Shown: positions 34,723 through 44,980, counted from the first letter of the stretch. The stretch: 49,394 nucleotides of DNA from Deltaproteobacteria bacterium (GCA_026416535.1 JAOAFA010000053.1:1-49394), one strand, 5' to 3'. Translations and numbers: made by a program. Notes: generated from the letters alone by a model not told the origin.

Positions 34723-36548
34723 TGGTCTTCGTCCTTGAAGAGTGGAACTATTGTCTCCTCGCCTGGCCTTACTATTACCGTCCTTGACTCACTAAATCTG
34801 TTGGATCCCGTAAAAAAGACTTTTATGGTGTATTTACCAGGACTTATCTCAAACCTTTTAAGAGGTGTAGTTTGATTAATAGGTTTTCCATTTATATATA
34901 CCTCTCCCCATGGTTTTGAATTGACAGATAATAATCCAAAAGCCTTTGGTGTCATTGAAGTACCTTTCGACTGAGATGTCTTTTTTGTTTTCTTATGCCT
35001 ATTTGTTATTCTTTTTTCAGTTAAAGATTCATTTTTTGACATAGGTTTATTAATAATTGTGTTAGATATCTTCTTTTGAGCATTTTCCCCTGTTAGCCTA
35101 CTATAGTAGTAATCATTAAGGTAACGTGAATTTATAAATTGGTTGTTCTCAGTTATCTTGTACATATAGGACGTATCATGAATAACCATTGGTCTTGTAT
35201 AGATATTAAACAGCATCATAAATATTATGATAACAAGTATGATTGCTATAGAACTCAATATCGTTAGTGTAAGTTTTGCGGGATTTGTGTGTATATCTGA
35301 AAAGAAATCAAACATCTTGAGTGTTAATACCCTTCCTGTCTCCCTAGCGCTCACAGCGTAATTGTTTAAAAAGTTTAATATTCTAAAAAAGATATCCTTC
35401 GAGGTAAAATCCACCCTCTCTTTAACAGTTGGTTTTGTTACCGTGAGGGTAGGTTGAACATCTGATGACTTTTCAACTTCAATCTTATAAGGGGTAGGGG
35501 TCTTCTGCGTAATCTCTGCCTTTTCTCCAGTTTGAATTAGAGACTCCCTTGAATCAACTACAAAATCTACTCTTGTCATCTTTTCAGAGATACCATCACT
35601 CTTAATTACTTTTGTCGTCTCCTCAGATTTCCCAAAAAATCGCTTTGTAAATTCTTGTAGTTTTGAGGGAACAAATCCAGGATAAGTTTTAAATAGGTAT
35701 CTTTGAAGGTCAGACTGCAGTTCAGATGCTGATTGGTATCTAGCATCTCTATCCTTTGTCAGGCACTTCATCACTATGTCAACAAGCTCATCAGGTAAAT
35801 CCTCTCTATATATTATTGGTGATTTAACAATACCTTTCTTAATCATCTCTATTTGTTTATAATCGCTCTCCGCATAAAAAGGTCTCTGATTGGTAAACAT
35901 CTCATATATAACAATACCGAGCGCATATATATCTGACCTATGATCTATTTCTATCCCTGCCGCCTGTTCTGGTGACATGTAATTAATCTTTCCTTTTAAT
36001 AATCCCTTTGTAGTCTCTTTACTTTTGATATTTGCCTTTGCAATACCAAAATCCGTTATTTTAACCTCTCCTATGTCACTAATAAGTATGTTCTGAGGAC
36101 TTACATCTCTATGTATAATATTAAGTGGTTTTCCTTCAGGATCTCTTTTTCGATGAGCATAATCTAAGCCTTTGGCAACCTCGCTCGCAATATAGATACA
36201 AATATCAATAGGTAAATAAACCTTCTTTTGTTTACACTTCTTCAAATACTTGTGTAGATCAATCCCGTTTACATATTCCATTGCTATGAAATAGTGCTCA
36301 CCTATTCTACCGAGATCGAATACCTGAACTATATTGGAGTGATTTAAAAACACGGATATCTTCGCCTCATCAATAAGCATGGTAATAAACTCTTGGTTTT
36401 GAGCAAATTGTGGGTGGATTCTCTTTATTGCCAAGATCTTCTCAAAACCAGACACCCCCACGGTTTTAGCCTTGAATATCTCTGCCATTCCACCTGAGGC
36501 AATTTTATCTAACAGTATATACTTTCCAAAAGCACATGGGAACTTCAT
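34719..36548 (-). CDS. Ser/Thr protein kinase with transmembrane segment and PEGA domain
   Basis: A 609-aa eukaryotic-type kinase. The glycine loop is IASGGMAEIF (17-26), Lys42 binds ATP, the catalytic loop is HRDVSPQN (Asp148) and the metal site DFG is at 166-168. APE is replaced by MSPEQ (191-195), as usual in bacteria. A juxtamembrane region rich in Ser/Thr precedes one membrane segment (about 424-449). A basic extracytoplasmic linker leads to a C-terminal PEGA domain (GLLSVNSKPWGEVYINGKPI, about 535-605). Such kinases phosphorylate cytoplasmic partners in response to envelope cues. No strong ribosome-binding site; the small 128-aa partner follows. Confidence 0.94.
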   Translation of the reverse strand: MKFPCAFGKYILLDKIASGGMAEIFKAKTVGVSGFEKILAIKRIHPQFAQNQEFITMLIDEAKISVFLNHSNIVQVFDLGRIGEHYFIAMEYVNGIDLHKYLKKCKQKKVYLPIDICIYIASEVAKGLDYAHRKRDPEGKPLNIIHRDVSPQNILISDIGEVKITDFGIAKANIKSKETTKGLLKGKINYMSPEQAAGIEIDHRSDIYALGIVIYEMFTNQRPFYAESDYKQIEMIKKGIVKSPIIYREDLPDELVDIVMKCLTKDRDARYQSASELQSDLQRYLFKTYPGFVPSKLQEFTKRFFGKSEETTKVIKSDGISEKMTRVDFVVDSRESLIQTGEKAEITQKTPTPYKIEVEKSSDVQPTLTVTKPTVKERVDFTSKDIFFRILNFLNNYAVSARETGRVLTLKMFDFFSDIHTNPAKLTLTILSSIAIILVIIIFMMLFNIYTRPMVIHDTSYMYKITENNQFINSRYLNDYYYSRLTGENAQKKISNTIINKPMSKNESLTEKRITNRHKKTKKTSQSKGTSMTPKAFGLLSVNSKPWGEVYINGKPINQTTPLKRFEISPGKYTIKVFFTGSNRFSESRTVIVRPGEETIVPLFKDEDQ

Positions 36549-37110
36549 TAAAAATATAATACAATATCATTTTGAGATTAGCAACTTTTTAACCTCTTAT
36601 TCTTACTTTTGGACTCAGGAGGCGCTTATAAAAATTCAAGAGACATAAGGACCACACCCCTTAAAAAACATCTGCCATTTATACACCTTTTTATACTTTT
36701 ACAGACCACCTAATAAACACCTTTTAGATAAAAAACGAATTTAGCAAAATCACTAGAAAGCCTTACAATTGCAGGCACTGCTGGGATGACTATCTAAAAA
36801 AACTAACTGAACGCTCATGGATGTACAAACATATGCATTAATGTAAATCCCTGGGCTACCAGTCCATAAGGGTCAATTTATTATTGTAAGTATTTTGATA
36901 CAAGCCTAGCTTTGTTTACCAAAACGCAATTCTGCCTAATCTAATACCCTACCATAAAGATTAAAATCTTCAAAGTATCATCGTGTAAGTAAAAAGCTCA
37001 AATACCTAAACCCAAAAACAAAAATATCCACATAATTCTAGCCAATAAATTTTGTATTGATTTATATTAAATAAAAATTTAAAATAATTCATCTCAGGAG
37101 GTAGGGAAAG
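36549..37110. other. Divergent intergenic region
   Basis: These 562 bases separate the Ser/Thr kinase from the nine-gene plus-strand operon. Apart from the promoter at 37057-37085, no gene, RNA or repeat was recognised. No open frame has a convincing ribosome-binding site. The kinase promoter should lie at its left side but was not identified. Confidence 0.5.
37057..37085 (+). promoter_or_regulatory. Sigma70-type promoter of the 37111-48337 operon
   Basis: TTGATT (37057-37062), a 17-bp AT-rich spacer and TAAAAT (37080-37085), five of six consensus. CAGGAGGTAGGG lies about ten bases downstream and the ATG follows, so the 5' leader would be only about 20 bases. Confidence 0.6.
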
Positions 37111-38448
37111 ATGGCAGAAAGAAGTTTACATTATCTTGGACTATTAGTTGTTTTCGGGATTTTTTTCTATCATTGTGGCACAACTACAGTAGTTGATGAC
37201 CAGGTAGAAGACACCCATCATGGTGATACAGTAATAAGAGATACCGGCAGGGATTACGGAGTAGATACTGTAGATGATTTAGCAACTTCGGATTCCACAG
37301 GTGGTTTAGATGTTCAGGATGTTTTATTTGAGGATAGTGGAGAAGATATAGCCTCCGATGTTGTGTCTGATATTGTTGGAGAGGATATCAATCTTAAGGA
37401 CGTATTCGAAGATGCTTCTGTAGATATTGGCTCTGACAGTGGTTTGGACATTGGAAGAGATGGTGAGAGCAGAGATCAAGGTATTACAGATACATTAATT
37501 CAAACTTACAGTATTGAAGGTAAGGTGACAATAAATGGAGGGAAACCTGAAAGTGGGAAGAATGTTTATATAATGTTGTTTGATCAGATTCCAAATGAAG
37601 GAGTAGACCCAATAGCATCTACAATTACTGATGATGATGGATATTACTTTATTGATGAGCTATTCTCAGGAAAATATTATGTGTTGGCTATTTATGACAT
37701 CAATGGCAACGGATATCCAGACCCAGGTGGTGGTGATCCTCTTGGATACTATCTAAATAATCCAGTAGAGATTAAATCGAGTTCTCTGAAAGGGATAGAC
37801 ATTGATATCAAAACTATTCAACTTACTGTGACTTCCATTTTTATGCAGAGACAACAATCGAGGAATCCATATTTAATATCACTCACAGCAAAGGTAGTAG
37901 ATCCTAAGACAGGGGAACCTCTGACAAATGCAACAGTAACAGCAAATGATCCAGTCAGTCCTCAAACCTATAACCTTACTTATAACCCCCAGAATAAACA
38001 ATATGAGAGACAGTTTAATCCTTACTCTCAGAATGCAGTTATCGCCAGGGAAGGAGAATATCAATTTACAATTCAACACTCTGCCTATGGTTCTCAACCA
38101 ATAAAGCTTAAGATTGCACACAAACCACAAAACCAGCTAATTAGCATAATCAGGCCACAAAACAATTCTACTGTTGAAACAGAAGAGGATCTGATAGTTG
38201 AGTGGAAGAATCCCTCTGAATCAGATATAAATATGATGCTTTTGGTATTACGGAGAGTCGGAAGTCAATTACAAGAGGTTTTTAGAGACGAAGATGCCCC
38301 AATAGAGAACCCATATACTATTGATGGCTCAGTTATAAGCAACGCAGGACTTTATATCATAAATGTTATTAGTGGCCGATTCGCTATGGTGCAAAATGGA
38401 ATCAGCATTGAGGCAACTAGCGGTTCAGTAATGGTAAATGCCCAATAA
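37111..38448 (+). CDS. Asp-rich lipoprotein with carboxypeptidase-regulatory-like domains
   Basis: A 445-aa lipoprotein with AGGAGGT upstream. The signal ends FFYHCG, an unusual lipobox with Cys22; lipidation is likely but not certain. Residues 23-130 are a low-complexity acidic linker built of D-x-G/V-x-D units (VDTVDDLATSDST, DIGSDSGLDIGRDG). A beta-sandwich of CarboxypepD_reg/SdrD_B type follows (about 132-225; YSIEGKVTINGGKPESG, ITDDDGYYFIDELFSGKYYV). Two further Ig-like regions end the protein. It should be tethered outside, held away from the membrane by the linker. First gene of the operon. Confidence 0.8.
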   Translation: MAERSLHYLGLLVVFGIFFYHCGTTTVVDDQVEDTHHGDTVIRDTGRDYGVDTVDDLATSDSTGGLDVQDVLFEDSGEDIASDVVSDIVGEDINLKDVFEDASVDIGSDSGLDIGRDGESRDQGITDTLIQTYSIEGKVTINGGKPESGKNVYIMLFDQIPNEGVDPIASTITDDDGYYFIDELFSGKYYVLAIYDINGNGYPDPGGGDPLGYYLNNPVEIKSSSLKGIDIDIKTIQLTVTSIFMQRQQSRNPYLISLTAKVVDPKTGEPLTNATVTANDPVSPQTYNLTYNPQNKQYERQFNPYSQNAVIAREGEYQFTIQHSAYGSQPIKLKIAHKPQNQLISIIRPQNNSTVETEEDLIVEWKNPSESDINMMLLVLRRVGSQLQEVFRDEDAPIENPYTIDGSVISNAGLYIINVISGRFAMVQNGISIEATSGSVMVNAQ

Positions 38449-38456
38449 AGATTTTC

Positions 38457-39068
38457 ATGGATATTGGGCCGATCACTCTTTTGCTAACTTCTTATATAAT
38501 TGGTTCTATTCCATTTGGTCTATTATTTTCCAAAGCTTTTAAGGGGAGAGATATCAGAAACATAGGTTCAGGAAACATAGGTACCGCAAATGTAATAAGA
38601 ACAGTGGGTATAATACCTGGATTATTGACTTTCTTGTGTGATTTTTCAAAAGGTCTGCTACCGGTTATCTTGGGGACTAAATTCTTTGATAACAACATCG
38701 GGTTAGCAAGTGGATTTCTTGCCGTATTAGGGCATATATTTTCTTTGTTTTTGAAATTCAAGGGAGGGAAAGGGGTAGCTACAGCATTCGGTGTTATGTC
38801 CGGACTAAACCCTCTAACCGCTGCTCTATCTTTCGGTGTCTTTATAATAGTGCTTTTCTTATCCAGAATATCTTCCATCTCATCTCTTGTTGCCACTGTC
38901 TCAAATCTCATATTCAATGTCCTTATCCAATTCGATAAAGGTATTTTAATCCTGAACATATTATTACTATTACTAATATTTTACAGACATTTGGGAAACA
39001 TAGATCGCCTTCTAAGAGGTGAAGAGCCTATCATGTGGGGGAAAAATAGAGGTCACAAAATGTTATGA
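38457..39068 (+). CDS. plsY: Glycerol-3-phosphate acyltransferase (PlsY)
   Basis: A 203-aa polytopic membrane enzyme that transfers an acyl group from acyl-phosphate to glycerol-3-phosphate, the first step of phospholipid synthesis. Motifs are in order: SYIIGSIPFGLLFSK, IRNIGSGNIGTANVIRTVG, GHIFSLFLKFKGGKGVAT and RHLGNIDRLLRGEEPIM. Length is typical. It begins eight bases after the lipoprotein stop and its stop overlaps the next ATG, so it sits inside a surface-protein operon. Confidence 0.95.
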   Translation: MDIGPITLLLTSYIIGSIPFGLLFSKAFKGRDIRNIGSGNIGTANVIRTVGIIPGLLTFLCDFSKGLLPVILGTKFFDNNIGLASGFLAVLGHIFSLFLKFKGGKGVATAFGVMSGLNPLTAALSFGVFIIVLFLSRISSISSLVATVSNLIFNVLIQFDKGILILNILLLLLIFYRHLGNIDRLLRGEEPIMWGKNRGHKML

Positions 39069-40636
39069 GGTCACTTTATTACGCTGGATGTATAACTTTA
39101 ATTCTTATATCCACGGTCAAGAATGGCAAGGCAGAAGAAAATGAATCTTCTTTATTCTATATTTTCAGCCTAAATAACCGTTTTGAGGTCAAAAGGAATT
39201 TTTTGAATTCAGATCAGTTAGATAACCTAACATTTTCAGAGAATAGCACAGGTTACTATTTCTATGCTGGGGGAAGTCTTATATGGTTTGCCAGCGATAA
39301 TTTAAACTTTAATCTAAGTGCTAACACAGGCATTGTAAAAATTAAAGGCTTATATTTTGAAAATGGAGAGACAGAAACTACTATAAACTATAAACCCGTC
39401 TCCGACTATGCGAGAGATAGCCTTTTCATAGACGAACTCTATATGGAATATGAGAATTCGCTTCAGCTCTCTGTTGGTAAAAAAAATCTCTCTGCCTCAA
39501 CTGACTATGTATTCAATGATTATGTTTTCTTCATAAAAAGTGATTTTCACCTATACAAAAGACAGAAAAAAAGGCTAACACTTGAGCTGCAGTACAATTC
39601 TATAGATGGTTACTTCAACACTGATTATAAAGGCTCTCCTATGCTTACACTTAACCTGTCTTATAGGAATGGTAAGCTATTTGGACTATCAATATTTTCA
39701 AGCCTCTTTTATGACAATGACAATGCCTTTGGGAAGATCTACGAATCCTTCGTTGACTCCTTTCTTATAAACAAGGTGACAGTATCAAATATGGACACCT
39801 TGAAGATGTGTAGTGACAAGCTCTCAGAATGTATTCTTGTTGATAGTAGAGGTTACATTATATGGACAGGTCTAGACCTCTTTGGGAAGGCAAAAGGACT
39901 CTATTACAAGTTAGTACTCATTGGCAACTACGGAGATATTGATATCTCTCCATATCTGAATGTGGAAGGGAAGAAGGTAAATATATATGCCAAAAAAAAG
40001 AAAGCAGAAAAATTGATCCAATATGTAAGGGATAAAAATGGTGATTCTTCGAGCAGTGAGGCTTATACAAATAACGAGGAGAGTATATTGAACAGGTACT
40101 TACCAAGTAGGAAGTTATTAGGGTATATGTTCTTTATCAACGGTGGCTATAAGTTGTTCGAATCACTAGATATATCACCATATTTCTTATTTATGAGCGG
40201 TGAAAATGACCTTGAAAAGAGCGGCTTCCTAAATTCATTCATATCCGTGAAATCTTATATTACATTATCAAATATATTTTTCAGTGGCGGACTTAATGAG
40301 ACGGCCTCTACTCGTAACTTCTCCATGGCCGGTGTAAACGGCAAAGGAGTAATAAATCCTGGCATATGGCTAAAATTCAATAAAGATGAGCTACCTCTTA
40401 AAGTAAATTTCGGCATTATGAAATTCCTAGCCGATGCTAAAAACGTAAATGGCAAGATCGATTACGGAACTGAACTCGACTTTATTTCAACTTATTCGAT
40501 ACTAGATTGTATGGATTTGAGTCTTGAAATTGATTATTTCATTGTAGGTAATTTTTTCAGGGATGAGGATCGAGGTATAAAGAACCCATTTAAGATTCTC
40601 TTAGGGGTAAACATCTTCTTGGACAATCTGGATTAA
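39065..40636 (+). CDS. Predicted outer-membrane beta-barrel protein
   Basis: A 523-aa product with a signal peptide (MRSLYYAGCITLILISTVKNGKA). Repeated amphipathic strands ending in aromatic residues are visible, for example GYYFYAGGSLIWFASDNLNF, LQLSVGKKNLSASTDYVF and YMFFINGGYKLFESLDISPY. The C-terminal strand IKNPFKILLGVNIFLDNLD ends in a hydrophobic pattern, though without a terminal Phe. It resembles the alginate-export/porin-like barrels of other Gram-negatives only in general. Overlaps plsY by four bases (ATGA). Function unknown. Confidence 0.7.
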   Translation: MRSLYYAGCITLILISTVKNGKAEENESSLFYIFSLNNRFEVKRNFLNSDQLDNLTFSENSTGYYFYAGGSLIWFASDNLNFNLSANTGIVKIKGLYFENGETETTINYKPVSDYARDSLFIDELYMEYENSLQLSVGKKNLSASTDYVFNDYVFFIKSDFHLYKRQKKRLTLELQYNSIDGYFNTDYKGSPMLTLNLSYRNGKLFGLSIFSSLFYDNDNAFGKIYESFVDSFLINKVTVSNMDTLKMCSDKLSECILVDSRGYIIWTGLDLFGKAKGLYYKLVLIGNYGDIDISPYLNVEGKKVNIYAKKKKAEKLIQYVRDKNGDSSSSEAYTNNEESILNRYLPSRKLLGYMFFINGGYKLFESLDISPYFLFMSGENDLEKSGFLNSFISVKSYITLSNIFFSGGLNETASTRNFSMAGVNGKGVINPGIWLKFNKDELPLKVNFGIMKFLADAKNVNGKIDYGTELDFISTYSILDCMDLSLEIDYFIVGNFFRDEDRGIKNPFKILLGVNIFLDNLD

Positions 40637-40705
40637 GAGATTTTTCCCTTTGCAATTGAGTTAAAACATTGTTAATATCTTTGTTCGGATTTAGGAGGAA
40701 TGCGA

Positions 40706-42670
40706 ATGAAAAAATCTACAATCATCGCCTTATTTGGTGGAATACTAATATCATCTATCTGCAATGCCGAGTGGAAACAATTGTTTACACAGATGGGTAA
40801 CAAAAACGTCTGGGCTGGGGTAGAGGTCTTTGACGAAAACAATATATCTATGCCAGGTATAATGGAGAGCTCTGGCAATTCACAACCCGTACTTGGCTAT
40901 TCATCAGATGGACAAAACATCATAATGGGACAACCTCCAACAAATACAGATGCCCAGATGAGTATATTTCTATTTGTATCCGGCGCCGGAACAAACGGAT
41001 TTCTCGCTGGTATATCCCTTCTAAAGGGATTCCCACCACCTGTTATAATTGATGTAGCAAAATCTAATAATAAAGGCAAGAGTTACACAATCAGTAAAAA
41101 TGCACTTCCTGGCTCAAAGAATTTCAGTGCTTCAGCAATCTATTTTTCTGATCCTCTAACTGGGTGGATAGTGGGTAGAAGCGATAAGTCTTACTACCTC
41201 GCATATACTAAAGATGGAGGCACTAGTTGGACAGAAAATACGAGTTTTTATACATATAAGCAAGACATCTCTATCAACAATATATTCTTCATAAACGATA
41301 GAATCGGTTGGATTGTCGGTGGGGATAACGGAGAGATAAATGAGCAAACAGGTGAATATACAAGAAATCCTTCATCAGGATTTGTAGCTGTATCCACAGA
41401 CGGCGGAAAGACATTTAAAAATATTTACGAAAATACTAATTTTACTATAAATTCAATTCACTTTTTAGACTGTCAAAATGGGATTATTGCTGGCTACGAT
41501 GCTACAAAGGCCTACGTATTGTATACACGAGACGGAGGGAAGACCTTTACTTCAGGTGGTGAATTAAAAATACCTTTTGGGAATAAAACCTCAGATGCAA
41601 CTTTTGTATCCACCTTGCAGCTTCTCAACACCAATGAAGGATTCTTAGCAGCAAACTATCTCTCAGATACAAAGACAGATTCTTGTGTCCCGGGTGTCTT
41701 CAAGACCTTAGATGGTGGTAAGAGCTGGCAAATAGATGATACCTACTACTCTTCACTCTCTGGTTTTGCAAAGTACGCGTGTATTCATGGTATGCGATTT
41801 TTCTCAGAAAGAGTTGGATATGTCGTAGGACAACACATGCTTGTTGCAAAATATACAAATAACAGTGGCTCATCAGATAACAATAGATGTGTTGAGTGTA
41901 TGCTTGGGAAATGTCATAAACAGGAGATCTTAGATGCCGGTTTTGATACCACCTTACCGGATATCTCTTATCCAGATGGTCAAACGGTAGATATAACTGA
42001 GGATATTGGACCTATCATCACCTGTCCATCAGACAAGGTTCTTCCAATAACAGAGTCTAAAATCTGTTTTAAGGACAGTACTATGTCATCCCTAAAATCT
42101 TTCAAAGAAAATACGGGGTTTGCTGAGATCATCAATGGTACTTCATTTGTAGCCTATGTCATAGGCGAAAAGGAAGGGACTACACTTGGCCAGGCAAGAG
42201 ACGCAGCAAATAACAAGACAAAAGAAATAGATTATATAAAGCTCTCGATCTCTCCTTCTATGAAGGTTTCAGAGATGTATGGGTACGCGGGGCTAAGTTT
42301 TACTGGTTCAAACATATCTGCTCAAATTGTATATGACGATACAAACCACATCCTAATGATTAAGGGGCTCGAGGGTGATATTATTGGAGAGGACGGACAA
42401 AAGAAGGCGGTAATAACAATTGATATCGAAATTCCTGTCCTTAATGCCAAACAACTTAGCAATGTATCCAAAAATCAAGTAAACGAGATATGCAATCTAA
42501 ATAGGCTACCATGTTCTCCTCCCACTGAGGATGTTGGCATTGTAATTGTCGATGATGGTAAAACTCCCACTCCATCTGATACCTATACTACTGTTGATAT
42601 AGCCCACAGTTCAGACACCTTAAGAGACAGTGCTACCTCAGATGGGTGTAGTTGCACAACTCTCTTCTAA
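40706..42670 (+). CDS. Secreted Asp-box (BNR/Ycf48-like) protein with C-terminal GCxC tail
   Basis: The ATG at 40706 lies seven bases after AGGAGG; the ATG at 40700 is too close to it. The 654-aa product has a signal peptide (MKKSTIIALFGGILISSICNA). At least four Asp-box repeats (TKDGGTSW, STDGGKTF, TRDGGKTF, TLDGGKSW) between about 165 and 340 indicate a sialidase-like beta-propeller, as in Ycf48/HCF136-type proteins; an additional SSDGQNI lies near 66. A Cys-rich stretch, a beta-rich domain and a Ser/Thr/Asp-rich linker follow, ending SDGCSCTTLF. No sialidase catalytic set was seen. Stop overlaps the GT2 start (TAATG). Confidence 0.82.
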   Translation: MKKSTIIALFGGILISSICNAEWKQLFTQMGNKNVWAGVEVFDENNISMPGIMESSGNSQPVLGYSSDGQNIIMGQPPTNTDAQMSIFLFVSGAGTNGFLAGISLLKGFPPPVIIDVAKSNNKGKSYTISKNALPGSKNFSASAIYFSDPLTGWIVGRSDKSYYLAYTKDGGTSWTENTSFYTYKQDISINNIFFINDRIGWIVGGDNGEINEQTGEYTRNPSSGFVAVSTDGGKTFKNIYENTNFTINSIHFLDCQNGIIAGYDATKAYVLYTRDGGKTFTSGGELKIPFGNKTSDATFVSTLQLLNTNEGFLAANYLSDTKTDSCVPGVFKTLDGGKSWQIDDTYYSSLSGFAKYACIHGMRFFSERVGYVVGQHMLVAKYTNNSGSSDNNRCVECMLGKCHKQEILDAGFDTTLPDISYPDGQTVDITEDIGPIITCPSDKVLPITESKICFKDSTMSSLKSFKENTGFAEIINGTSFVAYVIGEKEGTTLGQARDAANNKTKEIDYIKLSISPSMKVSEMYGYAGLSFTGSNISAQIVYDDTNHILMIKGLEGDIIGEDGQKKAVITIDIEIPVLNAKQLSNVSKNQVNEICNLNRLPCSPPTEDVGIVIVDDGKTPTPSDTYTTVDIAHSSDTLRDSATSDGCSCTTLF

Positions 42671-43704
42671 TGAAGGTCTCAATAGCAATCGTCACATTCA
42701 ATAGTGCAGCAGTAATAAAAGACTGCTTGACATCCGTGGAGAAGATTGATTATGATAATTTCGAGATATTGATCTACGACAATGCATCCATTGATAATAC
42801 GATTGAAATTATCGAGAGTTTTGGAAATAAACGAATTAAAATAGTAAGAAGCTATTACAACAGAGGTTTTGGCTTTGGGCTCAATAGGCTTGCTGAGATC
42901 TCAACCGGTGAGATTTTAGCATCTCTTAATCCAGATACAGTTGTGGATAAAGAGTGGATAAAAAATGCTGTCAAACACTTTGTCTCTGAAGATGTAGGGA
43001 TGGTATCATCAAGAATCCTCTTCAAAGACAATCCAGATCTGATTGACTCAGCAGGTCATCTACTATATCCTGATGGCATTAACAGAGGAAGAGGGCACAA
43101 ACAGAGAGTCTGCGATGCCTTTTTGAAGACAACAGATGTAGCATTTCCAAGTGGTTCAGCCGGATTTTATAGAAGAGAGCTATTTTTAAAATTTGGTGGA
43201 ATAGACGAATCCTTTTTTCTATTTGGAGATGATACTGATATCGGAATAAAATTTCAACTCAATGGTTATAGATGTATTTATGAACCAGATTCAATAGTCT
43301 ATCATATATACTCTCACTCAACTGGGAAATACTCGGACATAAAGGCATATTTTGTAGAGAGAAATAGGGTCCGAATACTGCTTAAGTATTTTCCTACGAG
43401 GCTTATAGGCTGGAGTGCCCTTTATACATTAAAACGTGCCTTTTATCATAATTTATCCGCCATAATTGGCAAAGGGGATACAGCAAACTACCTAAAAAAC
43501 GGCTCCATATTTCGCCTCTACACTCTCATGCTGATGGCATATCTGGACACAATATTAAACCTACAAAATATATTAAGAACAAGGAAAGAGATCTCAAAGA
43601 AAATCAGAAATCGAAAAATAGGACAACTCTTACAGAGATTTCCAATTTCAGCCAGAGAAATCGCCCTTAATGATTATTCAAAAGGAGTAGATCATGATAT
43701 TTAA
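42670..43704 (+). CDS. Family 2 glycosyltransferase
   Basis: A 344-aa GT-A enzyme. The ATG at 42670 overlaps the previous stop (TAATG); an in-frame upstream TTG is less likely. The start KVSIAIVTFNSAAVIKDCL is typical, and YDNASIDNTIEI, ASLNPDTVVDKEWI and FGGIDESFFLFGDDTDIGI place it with rhamnosyltransferase-like GT2 proteins. The last 100 residues are basic and amphipathic and may attach to the membrane. It probably glycosylates a lipid-linked or surface glycan. Overlaps the M64 gene by 11 bases. Confidence 0.9.
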   Translation: MKVSIAIVTFNSAAVIKDCLTSVEKIDYDNFEILIYDNASIDNTIEIIESFGNKRIKIVRSYYNRGFGFGLNRLAEISTGEILASLNPDTVVDKEWIKNAVKHFVSEDVGMVSSRILFKDNPDLIDSAGHLLYPDGINRGRGHKQRVCDAFLKTTDVAFPSGSAGFYRRELFLKFGGIDESFFLFGDDTDIGIKFQLNGYRCIYEPDSIVYHIYSHSTGKYSDIKAYFVERNRVRILLKYFPTRLIGWSALYTLKRAFYHNLSAIIGKGDTANYLKNGSIFRLYTLMLMAYLDTILNLQNILRTRKEISKKIRNRKIGQLLQRFPISAREIALNDYSKGVDHDI

Positions 43705-44944
43705 TTTACTCGCACTACTAATTACTCAAATTCAGGATATAAAATTTGATGACTATTTTGTAGATAAAACCATGCGCGTTGACATGTATATAACAGGTAA
43801 CCATATTGAGGAAGTTATCACACTTGATGAAATTATAGTAGAGGACATATGGGCTGGTTCCAAGACAAATCTGATAGACTACACAGGATACGGTTGCGAA
43901 CAGGTCAGAATCTATCACACAAAAAGTTCAAGGATGATATATTCACGAGGTTTTTGCACACTCTTTGGAGAATGGCAGACAACAGATGAGGCAAAAGTAA
44001 TGAAGAGAACATTTCACAATACCGTGAGATTTCCATATCCGAAAGATGAGGTTGAGTTGGTAATTGGAGTTGGACAGAAAAAGCTCTTTTCAATGAAAAT
44101 TGATCCCCTCAAGGTAAGGGCAAAGAAGTTAAATCCGAGTAGGCATGAGAATATAAAGCTACACTATTCTGGGGAATGCAGTAAAAATCTTGACATTATC
44201 ATCCTCCCAGAAGGTTACACAAAAACTGAGGAGAAGAAGATGATTAAAGATGCAGAGAGATATACTGGAATTCTACTCTCGTCCGAGCCTTATAGTTATT
44301 TTAAGAATAAAATTAACATCTGGCTTGTAAAGTTATTCAGCAATGAATCAGGTGTAAGTGAACCAAGAAAGGGGATTTACAAAGATACCGCACTCAACCT
44401 TACGTTCAATACATTTGAGATTGAGAGGTATCTAACAGCACCTGACAACAAGAGAGTCAGAAATGCCGCAGCTCATACATGCTATGACACTATACTTATC
44501 ATGGTCAACACCAATCGCTATGGCGGGGCCGGGATATTTAATCAATGGGCGATCTTCCCCTCCGATAATGAATATGATGACTATGTATTTCTGCATGAGT
44601 TAGGACACTCATTTGCAGGACTTGCAGATGAGTATTACACCTCAAAAGTAGCATATTCTGATTTTTATCCAAAGGGTCTTGAACCATGGGAGCCAAACAT
44701 TACAGCATATCTTAAAAGAGATGAAATTAAATGGGGTAATTTAATAAAAAAAGGTATTCCGATCCCAACTCCCGAAAAAGAGGAATACAAAAACCAAGTC
44801 GGGCTTTTTGAAGGGGCAGGTTATGCGGCAAAAGATCTTTATAGGCCCATGATGGACTGTAAAATGTTTTCAAAAGGTTCATCACCGTTTTGCGTAGTCT
44901 GCAAAGCATCTATCGAAAAAATGATAAAGTTTTATTCTGAATAA
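43694..44944 (+). CDS. IgA-peptidase-M64-family metalloprotease
   Basis: A 416-aa protein. A short hydrophobic N-terminus (MIFNLLALLITQ) may be a signal peptide. The N-terminal beta domain (about 20-150) precedes LDIIILPEGYTKTEEKKM, the typical start of the M64 catalytic domain. The zinc motif is HELGHSFAGLADEY with His301, His305 and Asp312/Glu313. AAGGAG precedes the ATG, which overlaps the GT2 gene. Known members cleave IgA heavy chain, but most bacteria carrying it are not mucosal, so the substrate here is unknown. Confidence 0.9.
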   Translation: MIFNLLALLITQIQDIKFDDYFVDKTMRVDMYITGNHIEEVITLDEIIVEDIWAGSKTNLIDYTGYGCEQVRIYHTKSSRMIYSRGFCTLFGEWQTTDEAKVMKRTFHNTVRFPYPKDEVELVIGVGQKKLFSMKIDPLKVRAKKLNPSRHENIKLHYSGECSKNLDIIILPEGYTKTEEKKMIKDAERYTGILLSSEPYSYFKNKINIWLVKLFSNESGVSEPRKGIYKDTALNLTFNTFEIERYLTAPDNKRVRNAAAHTCYDTILIMVNTNRYGGAGIFNQWAIFPSDNEYDDYVFLHELGHSFAGLADEYYTSKVAYSDFYPKGLEPWEPNITAYLKRDEIKWGNLIKKGIPIPTPEKEEYKNQVGLFEGAGYAAKDLYRPMMDCKMFSKGSSPFCVVCKASIEKMIKFYSE

Positions 44945-44980
44945 AAGTTTAGTACCAACTCATAAAGTGAGAGGTTAAAA

